Source of the DNA: Diphasiastrum complanatum
Lineage: Eukaryota; Streptophyta; Lycopodiopsida; Lycopodiales; Lycopodiaceae
Assembly: GCA_029204225.1 (NCBI GenBank)
Contig: CM055097.1
Location: 43,256,858-43,320,857, forward strand
Direction: 5' to 3'
DNA length: 64,000 nt
Shown here: one piece after another, positions 11,832-22,932 of the stretch
Position numbering within the stretch: the stretch's first letter is position 1
How the letters are laid out: each line of letters begins with the position of its first letter
Made by a program: the position numbers and the translations under genes
Notes under the pieces: model-generated
Told to the model about the DNA's origin: nothing
What the model saw: the letters and a program-made list of their open reading frames with translations, nothing else
The model's database searches: none

Positions 11832-12702
11832 CTAAGTAAAAAAATACATCCATCTCATTACTTCGAGATAGATTACAACTTCAGCTTTATCAATGCCACC
11901 TTGATGGTTTTTAAAAAATTTCTTGGTTTTCTTAGGATTGTTGGAATTGGGATGTGTTTCACTAACAACTTCCCTATCTTTCCTCTTAAATTGAAAACCT
12001 TTTTTCTGCTCATTAGGTTGTTGACCCCTAGGTGGCTTAGGTGTGTCATCAAAGTATTTTGCAGCCCTAATAGCATCTTCTAGGGTTTTTGAATGGCTCC
12101 TACGAACATCCACTTGATAATCTTTTGGTAACCCATCAATGAACATTAACATTTGTACCTTAGGCGGAATGTCACTATAAAGTGGATTCAGGTACTCATG
12201 AAAATCTTGAATAAATTGTTCCAAACCTTTATTCATGGTTAGATGACTCAACTTTTGGAAGTGTTCATAGTCATTTAAAAGTGGTAGAAAATAATCCTTA
12301 AAAAGCTTGCAAAAATCATCCCATGGACAAGGTTGATTGCCCTTTGCAACTAAGTCATCCCACAAAACTAAGGCTCTTCCTTCAAGGAACATGGTGACAG
12401 TGGATAATTTTCAGATTCAGGGAATTGGTTCATGGAAAAGTATTTGTTCCAAACATTTAGCCAAGAACTTACCACTTGTAAGTTCCTATCTTTCTTCTCT
12501 CCCTTAAACACTTCAACGGGAGGTGGAACTACATGCTTTTTCTGATTGGCCAACCTCATTCTCTAAGTCTGGGTTTCTTTGATTAGTTTCAAGAAGCTGC
12601 TTATTAGTGGCTTGAATTTAATGGTATAAAAGTTCAAGAGCTTGTGCCACATTGGATGGGTTTGATACATAAAATGTTTGGGTTTTCATTGGTTTGATCC
12701 AT
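11832..12702 (-). pseudogene. gypsy R gag
   Basis: The likely start is the ATG at 12702 on the minus strand (MDQTNENPN). The frame then breaks. The central retrotransposon gag domain is clear in 11832-12392: ALVLWDDLVAKG, FCKLFKDYFLPL, LEQFIQDFHEYLNPLY and MLMFIDGLPKDYQ. A basic tail follows. No zinc knuckle is intact. The PR region between gag and RT is not recognisable. Confidence 0.82.
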
Positions 12703-12719
12703 TGGGGTTGCTTGTGTGT

Positions 12720-13905
12720 TTTCCTATTATGCAAACACAACAACAAGTGCTCAGATTATAATGATAGAAATGGTTCAATTGTTACATCCAATGCAAATAA
12801 AAAGCATTTACTTTTATTCCTTCAATCTTATTGTTTGTAAGCTCAATTCAAGCCTACTATTTGCAAGCTTAATCAAGCTTAAGAGGAAAACAACAACAAG
12901 CTACATTTGCCTTAATCAAAAGCAAAAATGAAAACCAAATCTTTATGTAAACTTCAATTAACTAATCCAAGCTAATGTTTACATAAAGTTCCCATTCCAA
13001 TTTCAATTCCATTTGTCATTTCAAAAGCAACCAAAGTTTTCACATTTCTCACTATTCAAATCTCTGCTCTTCAAAGACGGTCTGCAACGCCCTGAAAAAT
13101 CGAAAACCACACACGTTTTTAAAAATTCAAGAAATTACCACGTGTTAATCTATTAATAATCACCAGTCCCAAACAAATATATATAAAAATTTAAAAAAGA
13201 AAAAAAAAGAAAGAAAAAGATTGCAAGCAGGTTAAAACCAATCCTATTACAAGCAGGGGCCTACGGCAGGGCCAAAAAAAGAAAGAAAAAGATCTCAAGT
13301 CCCTGCCTATGGCAGGGCCAAAGGGAAGAGTGAAAAAGCAAAAAGGGCGTCGCCAGGAAGGGAACCGTTCCTAAGGAAGGGTTCCTGAACCGTTCCTTAA
13401 CATTTTCTTCCCGTTGCCAAATGCGATGGTGGACACGATTTCAGGTGGCAGATTTCAAATGCGATGCCAAATACGATTTTAGGTGCCAGATTTCGGGTGT
13501 GATGCCAAATGCGATTTTGGATCAATGCAACGATTTCAAGAACGGGTTGCCAGATCAATGCAACAGATCAACAAGAACGGGTTGCCAGACCGGGTTTCAG
13601 ATCAATGCAACAATTTCAGAACGGGTTGCCAGATCAACAAGATCAACGGATTTCAGTCTTCCGATTTCCAATTGCCAGATCAACGGGTTGCTAGATCCAA
13701 ATGCCAGGGCCCAGAACAGATTTCAGCTGCGTTATGGGTAGGCTTAATCTTCACAGCATCGGAACACACGGAACAGAACGGAACGCAGAACGATTCCCTC
13801 GGTGCCGTACCCGTTCCGAAGGAAAATTCGTAGGAACGGGTATCAAGCCGCTGAATTATTAGTTTGTGTAACGATTTTTCTAACCCACTTTTGATTTTGC
13901 TTCAG
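12720..13905. repeat. gene-free region with degenerate short repeats
   Basis: 12720-13080 is AT-rich with no coding pattern. Around 13250-13330 a CCTGCCTATGGCAGGGCC motif and a near copy occur twice. From 13430 to 13700 a degenerate tandem array repeats ACGGGTTGCCAGATCAA (starts near 13542, 13577, 13621 and 13683) mixed with GATGCCAAATGCGATTT phrases. Around 13350-13400 and 13790-13840 the phrase GAACCGTTCC recurs. The missing first exon and promoter of the Enkurin-domain gene should lie here or further left, but I could not identify them. Confidence 0.55.
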
Positions 13906-16324
13906 GTACATGAAGAAGATAATTTTCTTCCCAGATTCAAGAGCAGGAGGACTCCATTGCCAAGTCATATCGACAGTTCCCAAATCTGTGATGTTCTTAA
14001 TCCTCCACAAGGAATTAGGTACAGATGAAGCTCAAGGTGAATCTTTGTTTCAAATTGTAGTCTGCCCAAATCTGGGACGTTCTTAATCCTCCACAAGGGT
14101 GATATTAGGCATAGATGAAGCTCAAGGTGAATCTTTGTTTCAAATTGTAGTTTGCCACTCTATGGTTATCTGATCCAAGTCTGAAGGTGTGCTTAATCCC
14201 GTGCAGTAGTCAAGTTGGATAAGAGTTACCGTGTCTTGAGTGCTGGGTCAAGTTGGATAAGAGTTACTGTGTCTTGAGTCCTGGTGGCTGCGGTAAAAGG
14301 CATACGTAAGAGACTCGTTCTCCAATCTTAACTCGGCCTTCCTGTAGTTGTCCAATGTGTGTATTGTGTATCTGGTACTATTGCGACTAAATACCATTGC
14401 AACAATATGTGCACCGAGTAGTTTGGATTAATGACAATCATAAAAAGTTTTGTGGGTGCTCTTAGCCTTTCTTGAAATTGGAGCTGTTTTTATTGATCAA
14501 AACTTCATACATGAACTTTTTTGGACTAGCTAAATGATAAAACCCTCTATGGTAAAGCTAACTTCAGAAACCTTCTACGACGACATTCCTGGAAACATTC
14601 ATGCACATCCTAGTTGGGAACCTAATGGATGCTGAAACAAGCTAACATACTCTTGGGTGCTTTTATTAGCATTGCAGTCCTCGGTGCTCACATGTTAATG
14701 ACTCTGCTGGCATGTAAAATGGTGTGTCCTGGAAAATGCCCCATATTCCTTGAAAAAGGATCCTTTTTATTTATTGAAGTTTTTTTTAAGGGAATGGTGA
14801 AGTATTATGATACATATTCCTATAAATCTGTGAAGACTAAGATTATCATATCAGAGACGTGATGCAGAGGAAAGGAATAGTACCACGTAACCACCTGAAG
14901 GATAACCGGGCTGCCATTTCTGAACTAAGTGCAAAAATTCATGCCATGAAACAGGTAAGTAGTTTGTGCTTTGTCTTGCACTTGATCATGTCTCAATCGC
15001 AATGTTGAATTCCCACTGTCATCCTGCCATTCTATGTCTTGAATTGCTTTAAGAGCAAGGTTGCTGTGGATGTAAGTTGGGTAGTTGGTTTGCAGATCTT
15101 AAGTAAGTCAGACGAACCCACAATCCCAGTGCCCACGAGCAAATCTCAAGTAATTTGTCATGCATACATGCTTTAAGTTAGCTGAATATATTCCCTATAG
15201 GAAATATAATCTGGTTAAGGCTTATTCCTTCAATGCTTGCTTATCACTTCCTCTTATTAAGAAGCAAATTAAGGAATTCGGGATGTAGAGGATTCAGTCT
15301 TATTTCAAGCTTCTGGGGAAGTGGGTTTTTGACTTTTGGAAAAGTAATCTAGGCAAATCATTTCTGGAGATTCAATTTTTTCAGGGCAACCTACAAACAA
15401 CAGAGAGAGTTGATTGCATCAACTATTTGGCAAAGAATTTTAAGGAGGCGGCAATGCCAGCACGTCGCCGCACACCAAAAACAGAAACAGAGCCTCATAA
15501 GCAAAAGGAAAACTTTGGGAAAATTCCTGCTTAGTAAGCTACCTTCACTAACAATCAATTTCGAAATATTCGAACCCTAAACTTTAAACTCTGAACCCTT
15601 GGCCGTCTTTTTGTGCATTTCTTGAGCATTTCTAATATGTGGAGTAGTAACACTTTTCAAAGAATCTGCTACACTGATGCAGTTTGATCAAAAGGAAAAT
15701 TGAACTTGCCCAAGAAGCTGAAAAAAGGTTAGCCCTGTTTATGCTGCATGTCAGAAAAGTTTGAGTCTGTTGTACATCTGACTACAACAGCCCACTGCGC
15801 TATGAGCTGAAATACTGTGCAAGGATGCCTCAATAGATGCATGTGGCATAGATACGAGAAAAATTTGTATGCTGCAATGGGTGAGATAGCTTGAATTTTC
15901 TCCATTTTTGGGTTATTAGTTTAATTAATTGCTGCTTGTAGCAGGTTACAAGAGGAGGAAGCTAAGAGCTTACCACCAGGTCTTGTTCTGATGTGTGACG
16001 AAGAGAGAGAAAAACTTATGAAGACGCTTGAAGAAAGTATCCTTGAGCAACAATCATATTGTTGGCAATGTATCCATTTTCTTCTGCTCACCCCCATAAT
16101 TGTTTTACTTCTAAAAGATCCATGCAAAAATTGACATGTTTGAATTCCTTATGCTTTGAGCAGACAAAGCTGATATAGTGAGAAAGCTGAGTGCTTTGCC
16201 ATTGGTTGTTGAAATTCCCAGTCAAGTACGGGCTAAATCGGAAATGGATTTTCAGCTTAGAGAGACGGAAGAAGCTATCAAGAGATTTTCCAGACCTAAA
16301 GTTTACATTTCTCTGAATGAGTAG
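13906..16324 (+). CDS. Enkurin-domain protein, ENKD1-like, spliced, 5' end not found
   Basis: Seven exons can be joined with GT-AG borders: 13906-14018, 14855-14954, 15096-15149, 15385-15533, 15683-15727, 15945-16069 and 16164-16324, ending in TAG. All phases agree and the total, 747 bases, is divisible by three (248 codons plus stop). The first exon lacks an ATG, so at least one exon is missing upstream. Landmarks in order are RKGIVPRNHLKDNRAAI, FGKIPAYLIKRKIELAQEA, EEAKSLPPG, CDEEREKLMKTLEE, LSALPLVVEIPS and the terminal EEAIKRFSRPKVYISL. The last 100 or so residues are the Enkurin domain. The ending EEAIKxFSRPKV resembles vertebrate ENKD1 more than ENKUR. ENKD1 and ENKUR are microtubule-associated ciliary or centriolar proteins; a role in the sperm flagellar apparatus is inferred. 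The exons at 13906 and 15096 are the least certain. Confidence 0.82.
13979..14152 (+). repeat. 86-bp tandem duplication covering an exon end and its donor
   Basis: CCCAAATCTG through TTTCAAATTGTAG occurs at 13979-14064 and again at 14065-14152 with a few changes. The first copy contains the last 40 bases of the 13906 exon and its GTACAG donor. In the second copy the donor reads GCATAG and an insertion breaks the frame, so it is probably an inert exon relic in the intron. Confidence 0.8.
14209..14284 (+). repeat. 38-bp tandem duplication in intron
   Basis: GTCAAGTTGGATAAGAGTTA and the rest of a 38-bp unit are repeated head to tail (14209-14246 and 14247-14284) with two differences. The unit lies in the large intron of the Enkurin-domain gene. 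Confidence 0.9.
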
Positions 16325-18254
16325 CTATGCAGTAAAAAACAAGAGTGGAACTCCTGTAAGGCAGCCTGAGCTTGAAAGTTTGAGCCTTCAGACTCTTTTA
16401 AAATTGGATGTTCTAACAAGATCATCACTCATCTAGCATGAGATCTGAATGCCCTTTGTGGTGCAAACTAGTCCAGGCCTTGCAGCTCCGATTGCTAGCT
16501 TTTCCAATAATGGTTGGAAGTCCAAATTTTAGATGGGCAATCGATACTTAAAATGCTATCTGAACTTAAAAGACTGTAGCAATGATACGACTTCCCTCGT
16601 CTTCCCTCCCCTGAGTTTCCTCTTTGAAGTTCGGAGCACCCTGCTTTCCTCCCCTGAGTTTCATCTTGGTTTTGATTCCTTGGACCTTGCTCTTCTCACT
16701 GATTACATTTCTGGGACATATGTTTATAGGGTCAAGATAACAAGGTTGCTCTTTGCATTGTTTTTAAATTCCTGTCAAGATCTTGATATTTCTATCCCTC
16801 ACTCACCTTTTCAACATCTCCTATTTATCTTGCTTTTTAAGATGAAACTTACCTAATACTAAAACCCTGAAGTTACAAACTGTTTACAAAAATGTTTTCA
16901 AGTTTACAGTCGATTGGAAATGTGTATGACTGACTGGGCAAAGAGCTTTCACTTATGCTTGTATAATCCGAGGGAAGAAAAGGCTTGTATCCTTAGCAAG
17001 CCTTGTCCTTGTTATATTTAAGCCATAGTTGCATTGTGTTTCTAGAAACGCGTTCAGAAACGCGTTTCTGAAATGGGGGAGCGTTTCTCAAAAAAGGTTT
17101 TTGTTGTTTTTTGTTTTTTTGGTGTGTGTGTGGGCAATATGGGTATCAAATTAAAGCAATAATTATGGGCAATACATTTATGGCGGGTGCAATGTGGTTT
17201 CTGTCAATTCATTTAGAGCTACTATTGGGTCCAATGAGGCCTATGATGCCAATTGGCTTAAACTTCCAGAGTACTCTCAGCTAGTTACCATTCTCAGATT
17301 CAGCTACAACACAACTGACCTCGATATCAAGTTCAAAATTTAGATCATTGGAAGCTAGGCCTAATGACAAGACCATAAGGGAGAAGCCCATTGATGTGAT
17401 TGCTCATCAACCTTTGCTACAGGACCACACTTGATGTGGCTATTCAATAACAAGGTGTCATGACTCAATCAAATGTTGACAAAATTGATTATGTTAAATT
17501 GGAAAGAGTTAAGGTTTATTGGCTTTTTCAGTTGTTTTGGCAGTTAGGGCCTTATTAAGTTGCATTTGGAACCTAAAAAATATGTTAATTGTTTAAATCC
17601 CATCTGAACCATTGTTACAACATCTAGGATCCAACCACATTTCTACAAAGGAGACCTTAAGTCGTGGGTGCCTCAACCCTCATGAGAGGCTGGAAACTTT
17701 AATTGGAAACTATGAATACCATTGATGGATCCTCGTTTGGTAGCTTTTATTGATAGAGATATGAGTTTCTTTGAGGGAGAACTAAGAAAGGCACCGTTTA
17801 GTATAACTTGCAAAGCAATGTAGTATCATGAACATCCTTTTTTTTTTTTCCTTAAGGTTTATCACTCCTGAGTCCCCTGCTTAACAGGCACCCTCATGAA
17901 GCGATGTTTTATTGCTATAAGCTTTGAAAATGGGGAATATTGGATTTTTGGACAAGGCAAGGATAGTGGATTATAAGCTAATACTTTACTCCTATTTTAT
18001 GTTCTAGCAAGCTCTTGGATAGCTCAGCATATTTAGTTCCAATTATGAATTCATTTCTTTCCTTTGTAGAGACTTGGATCTGCAATGCCCTTGCAAAATC
18101 CTCTTTCTAGTTTTTGCTACCATGGTCGTGAGGTTTGTTTCAAGACATAGATAGGGCTTTGCTTTGTTTTTGAATGTTCCCCTAGAAAGTCATCCATGTC
18201 GCGGCTCTCCAACAATCTCTCAAACCACTTAGGGAGCTTTCTGTTAGGTGATAG
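16325..18254. other. no recognisable gene; includes a 20-bp palindrome
   Basis: The first few hundred bases are probably 3' UTR or downstream sequence of the Enkurin-domain gene. CCTCCCCTGAGTTTC occurs twice near 16608 and 16650. A perfect palindrome, TTCAGAAACGCGTTTCTGAA, lies at 17053-17072, with the half GAAACGCGTT repeated just to its left. The rest shows no coding pattern, LTR or PBS that I can identify. Confidence 0.5.
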
Positions 18255-18830
18255 GCAACATTCTACTCTTTCGCTGTGTTCTGCTCGTTAGCAGACTTTC
18301 ATACACAGCTATGGTGTCTTTACTTTCTTACTCTATTCACTACATCTCTCTCTGTCTCTTACAGATCTCTATATTCACCTCTTCTTGTTATGATCCAGAG
18401 ATGATCGTTTTATACCTCCACTATGTGGAGTTTACAAGATAGCTAAACGTCGAATCACATGACTAGTTAATGCTAATCAACTAGTTAGTTAGTCTCCGTC
18501 ATTGCTACTCATTTCAGCTGGGCGTGAAGCCCGTTGAGCTGCCAACTAGCAGCGCAAAAGATTTTTTTTCATCTGATTCATACTCTCCCGTTTGCTTTCA
18601 TTCTTTTTGTTTCTTTTTGTTTCGCATCCCTTTTGCAATTTGCAGTCCTGGAGGTGTGTTTGCGATTTGCGAATCGTTTGTGCTTTGAGTCAAAGACATG
18701 TTGACTGTCGCGAATTGTTCTCGTTCGTGCATTGAGTCAAAGACACGTTGACTGTCATGAATTGTTCTCGTTCGACCTTCGTGTCTTGTTCGTGATGCGA
18801 CAAAGTTGCAGGAGTTCACCATTTCTGACA
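18255..18830 (-). repeat. 3' LTR of C1, truncated at its end
   Basis: It aligns by eye with 23195-23738 (landmarks CTATGGTGTCTTTACTTTC, ATACCTCCACTATGTGG, AGCTAAACGTCGAATC, TTGAGTCAAAGACA). On the minus strand it starts TGTCAGAAATGG straight after the purine tract AAGAGGGAG. A 70-base block around TTGAGTCAAAGACA is present twice here but once in the 5' LTR. The homology stops at about 18255. Confidence 0.88.
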
Positions 18831-18839
18831 CTCCCTCTT

Positions 18840-19400
18840 GAACCTTGCAGCTTTGTTCGTTTAATCCAATTGCCTCTCTTTGCTTGGTAAAGAGTGGCTT
18901 GTCGAGGCGTTTCGTGAGGAGATCTACAATCATATTTTCTGATTTTATGAACTTGATCTGGAGCTCTCCTTTCGAGAACAAATCTCGAATATGATGGTAC
19001 TTCAGAGGAATGTGCTTTGTCTTTGAATGGAAGATAGGATCCTGGGACAGATAGATGGCACTCTGAGAGTCCATCATCATCGTGCTTGGCCCCTCTTGTG
19101 ATATCCCGATTGCCTCCAATATCATTTTTAGCCACACTACCTCATTCGCCACTTTTGAGGCTGCGACATACTCAGCTTCGCAAGAGGATTGAGGTACCAA
19201 GGTTTGCATTTTGCATATCCAGCTGATTGCAGCACCGCACGCTATCGTACATCCTCCAGTAATGGACTTGTTGTCATCTTTGCAGCTCGCCCAGCTTGCA
19301 TCACTGTAGTGATGCAGCTTGAATCCTTTCTCTTCGTTTCTAGCTCTGTAGGTTAATGCAACATTCTAGGTACCCTTCAGATATTGTTGGATTTGTTTGG
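18840..19400 (-). pseudogene. copia C1 RNase H
   Basis: The minus frame 18840-19209 reads QSSCEAEYVAASKVANEVVW, MMMDSQSAIYLSQDPIFHSK, TKHIPLKYHHIRD and DLLTKRLDKPLF, the C-terminal half of copia RNase H. The upstream part (YSDASWASCKDDNKSITGG) lies in 19210-19400 in another frame. The frame then runs into the LTR without a stop, so the annotated C-terminus beyond 18840 is LTR sequence. Confidence 0.9.
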
Positions 19401-20360
19401 CCATTTTTCAATGTGCTAGACCAGGATTGGAACAGAATTGGCTCAATGCGTAGACAGAGAAGGCCAGATCGGGTCTGGTACAAATTGTTAAGTACACCAA
19501 ACTACCGATTAAGTTCTGGTAGGGTATACCTGCCATCTTTTGTTCTTCCTCTTCTTTTTTGGGGAATCCTGTTTCGTGAGCTTGGATCCAGCTATCATTG
19601 GTGTGGCTCTCTCTTCACAGTCCATCATGTGGTACTGCTTCATTACTTTTTTGGCGTATTCTGACTGACTCAAGTGCATTTCGCCATTTATTTGATCTCT
19701 TCCGATCTCCAGCCCTAGGCATTTTGTTGCTTCTCCAAGATCTGTGATTTCATAGTTTTCAAAAATCTGACTCTTCGTGTCTTTGATCATCATTAAGGAA
19801 TTTTCTATCATCAGCGAATCATCCACGAAAATGGTCAGTATACCAAAATCCTTTCCTACTCTTTTGATGTAGATATTATAGTCTGGTTGAGTAGGATTGA
19901 AGTCTAGAGACTTTAGAAGACCATCAAGCTTTTTGTACCAGGCTCGTGATGTCTGTTTTAGACCGTGGATGCATATCTGCAATTGACAGACATATTGTCT
20001 GTTGTCAGGGTCTTCATAGCCTTCAGGTTGCTTCATGAAATTTTTTTCCTCTAGATCTCCGTGGAGAAAGGCTGTTTTCACGTCAATCTGGTGAATTTCC
20101 AGATTGTACTATGTGGCGTATGCAAGGAGCAGCCTTATGCTTGTCATCTTGACCATGGAAAAATGTGTGTCAAAATAGTCGACACCATATCTCTGCGTGT
20201 AGCCCTTCACGACAAGCCTTGCTTTGTAGCGGCCAATGGTGCCATCTGATTTCAGCTTTTTCTTATACACCCACTTGCAGTCGACTACTTTTTTGTTTTT
20301 TGGCAGTGGCCCTAATGTCCATGTCTCATTTCGCCTCATCGACTCGATCTCTTCTGACAT
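19401..20360 (-). pseudogene. copia C1 reverse transcriptase
   Basis: Two frames cover RVT_2. 20109-20360 carries NETWTLGPLPKNKKVVDCKW and KARLVVKGYTQRYGVDY. 19509-20081 carries the MKTAFLHGDLEEKNF block, IHGLKQTSRAWYKKLD, TIFVDDSLMI as catalytic box, and DLGEATKCLGLEIGRD. The first Asp block QMDV is degraded to QIDV across the junction. The copy contains frameshifts and is not functional. Confidence 0.92.
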
Positions 20361-20603
20361 TGCCTATTTTCAGAATTCTCCCTCTGGACTCTGGATAGCT
20401 TCTTGGTATTTTGCTAGCTCTTCTGTAAAGCTGCAGTACTCGAACTGCATGTCTTTGTTCCATTGAAGATTGTCAGAATAGCGGTCTGGAGGTCTTCTTT
20501 GTCTTGTTGACCTTCGAGGTTCATTTCGTCACTGTTCAAACATTTCTTGTTCATGGGGTCGATCCTCTGTTTCATGCTGCTCTGGAGTCTGGGGTCCTGC
20601 ATT

Positions 20604-21690
20604 CTAATTTGACGATTGTCCTCGATCTCTCTCTTGAATAGGTAGCAGTGTGAAGATCTCATGGCCTCTTTCATCTTTCAGTCCAGGGAATGTGGACTCG
20701 TTGAACTTTACATCTCTGCTCGAAACAACCTTCTTCGTGGTTGGATCGTATAGTCTGTACACATGTGTTCCGTTCGAATAGCCAACCATGATTGTTTGCT
20801 CGGATTTGTCGTCGAGCTTGCTTCTCTTTTCCTTTGAAATGTGCTTGTATGCTGCACATCCAAACACTCGTGCGTATGACAGATCAGGCTTTTGGCCTAT
20901 CCACATTTTGTATGGTGTTTTGTTCTCTAGCATTGTCGGTGTTGATCTATTCTGCAGGTGTACAGCTGTAGCTATTGCCTTGGCCCAGAATTGGCCTGGC
21001 AATTGAGCCTGTGCTATCATGCATCTGGCTCCTTCGACTAGTGTTCTGTTTTTTCTTTCTGCCACACCGTTGTATTATGGTGTGTATGCAAGAGTAAACT
21101 AGTGTTCAATCCCCTGTTCTTCGCAGAATCTTGAGAATTATGTGCTTTTGTATTTACCTCCATTGTCAAATCTAAGGATCTGTATCCTTTTTGAGGTGTG
21201 TCACTCTACGAATGCCACAAACTTCTTGAAAGAATCAAATACTTCGGATTTCTTCTTCAGGTAGTAGATCGTGGTTATTCGGCTGTAATAATCTATGAAC
21301 GTTAGAAAATATCTCAAACCTGAGAGCGAATCTATTTTCATCGGTCCACACACATTAGAGTGGACAAGCTCAAGAACTTCCTTGGCTCTTCTTCCTTCGT
21401 GTGTGAATGGATTCTGATGTTGCTTGCCTTTCTAACAAGCTTCGCAGAACTCAGCCTCGGGCCTTGATAGTTTGAGACCTGTGACAATGTCCTTTGTGCT
21501 CATGTCGTACTGGCTCCGCATGTTCAGATGATACATTCTCCTATGCCAGAGCTGATCTTCGTTTTCTGAAGCATTTAATATGCTATCAGAGTTGCTAATT
21601 ATTTTGGCCTGCTAGAGGTTTCCTTCTCTGCATCCGACCGTCAGCAACTTGTTTGTCGTCTTCTCGATCATACGACAAGTGTTGCCGTCG
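20604..21690 (-). pseudogene. copia C1 integrase
   Basis: The 3' part, 20604-21065, is open: MAERKNRTLVEGARCMIAQA, LPGQFWAKAIATAVHLQNR, NKTPYKMWIGQKPDLSYARV and VSSRDVKFNES. The zinc-binding and first catalytic blocks lie in 21066-21690 with several stops. The YTPQQNGVAE block is broken by a stop near 21080. Confidence 0.88.
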
Positions 21691-21698
21691 AACAAAAC

Positions 21699-22118
21699 TC
21701 AAATGCCTAGATCTGCCATCTTGGAGACAGATAGCAGATCTTTTCTGAGTGAGGACACATAGAGTGCTCCTGGCAGCTCTGCTTGGCTTGACAGTGTTTG
21801 TAGCTGTAGAGAGCCGATGCCCTTGACATCGTGTCTACTTCCATCACCTAGAATCACCGCTCTATCATTTTCGAGTTCGCAAAAGTTGATCAAGATCTTC
21901 TTGTTGCAAGTTATGTGAGATGTTGCTCCTGAATTGATGACCACATCGTAGACATGTTCGGAGTAGCTTGTTGAAGCTTCATCGAGTATCGTGAAAGCTT
22001 TGTCACCTCTTTCTGCATCTTTAGATGATTCTGCAACGTTTGCCTTTTCAGCTTTGTTTTTTCTTTTTGGGTTGAATCTGCAGTCGTATGCAGAATGCCC
22101 TTTCTTCTTGCAATGCAT
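21699..22118 (-). pseudogene. copia C1 second zinc knuckle and protease
   Basis: The frame opens with the CCHC knuckle CKKKGHSAYDC, then a Lys-rich linker, then the protease. The protease active site reads VVINSGATSHIT, so the catalytic Asp is replaced by Asn. The pattern continues with LGDGSRHDVKGIGSLQL and LPGALYVSSLRKDLLSVSKM, the normal end of copia protease and start of the pre-integrase region. Confidence 0.92.
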
Positions 22119-22867
22119 GCAAGGTATTGCTGGATTGAACTAGCATTTGTTGGCCGTATGGCCTGGTTTGTGGCAGTGATCATAGGAAGAAGATTGTTGA
22201 TTCGAGGACTTCATATTCTCAAATCTTGGCTTGTTTTTGTTCTTCTTCTTTCCTTTCATGAAGAGAGCCTTCTCTTGATCACTGCTTCTCTCTACTTCGT
22301 CTCTCATCAGTTTTTCATCAGTGACAAGACTGACTGCTTTGTCAAATGTCATATCTGATAGACTCAGTATGAGCATTCTCAGCGGCTGATAGGACATCGG
22401 TAGAGATTTCATGAAGTACATCAGCTGTTGTGGTGCTGGGATCTGGTGCTCCTGTCCTGACGCAGCGAGTTGAGCAAAGATCGTTCTAATCTTCTCTACG
22501 TGCTGATCCAACTGGTTGTCATCCACCGTATTGATTGCAGTTGATTGTGAATGTGCATGACTGAAGCTGCAGTCCTCACTTCATACTTCTGCTTTAATCT
22601 TTCTCATGTTGCATGGCTGTTTTCATAGTCTTCAATCTGCATGAGTAGATCTTCATTTATGGATGAAACGATGATCGCCATTGCGCGCTCATCTTTTCTG
22701 ATCTATTCAGCTCTCCTCGGGTCTCCCTCTGGAGGCTGCACCTTTGAGAGCTTGGTCACTAACTAGATGCCTTCGTCCTTCAAGAGTGTTTTGATTTTGA
22801 ATTTTCAGATTTTGTAATTTGTGCCATTGAGAATGATTGCTACTCTGGTCTAGATTGTCGTAGCCAT
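22119..22867 (-). pseudogene. copia C1 gag
   Basis: The likely start is ATG at 22867 on the minus strand, 53 bases inside the PBS. The N-terminal part carries LNGTNYKI, a stop where Trp is expected, then KFKIKTLLKDEGI, another stop at a Trp position, and LVTKLSKVQPPEG. The open part 22140-22526 has the capsid pattern QLMYFMKSLPMSYQPL and a first zinc knuckle in which the leading Cys is Tyr (YDHCHKPGHTANKC). Confidence 0.85.
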
Positions 22868-22919
22868 ATTATGTTGTCTGGAAGAATCACTGCTGGGATA
22901 TCAATAGTGACAACCTGTT

Positions 22920-22932
22920 GGCTCTGATACCA
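22920..22932 (-). other. primer binding site, initiator Met tRNA (C1)
   Basis: The minus strand reads TGGTATCAGAGCC directly after the LTR end GCGACA. It is a perfect copia PBS. Confidence 0.93.

Larger units (their letters stand above)
10186..12702 (-). mobile_element. Ty3/gypsy element R, gag to integrase, no LTR seen
   Basis: Reading right to left on the minus strand, the order is gag, a degraded protease zone, RT, RNase H and integrase, the Ty3/gypsy arrangement. The integrase is cut at about 10190, where a plus-strand RT scrap begins. Frameshifts and stops split every domain. The style of the RT and integrase suggests a chromovirus, but the C-terminus that would carry a chromodomain is missing. 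Confidence 0.88.

Noticed and set aside
13300..13340. Palindromic CCTGCCTATGGCAGGGCC as a terminator or miniature transposon end
   Set aside because: It occurs only twice in partial form, without target duplication or partner end.
16533..16856. 107-codon ORF downstream of the Enkurin-domain gene
   Set aside because: Composition is biased to Leu, Phe and Ser from a pyrimidine-rich stretch. It lies in probable 3' flanking DNA and has no motif.
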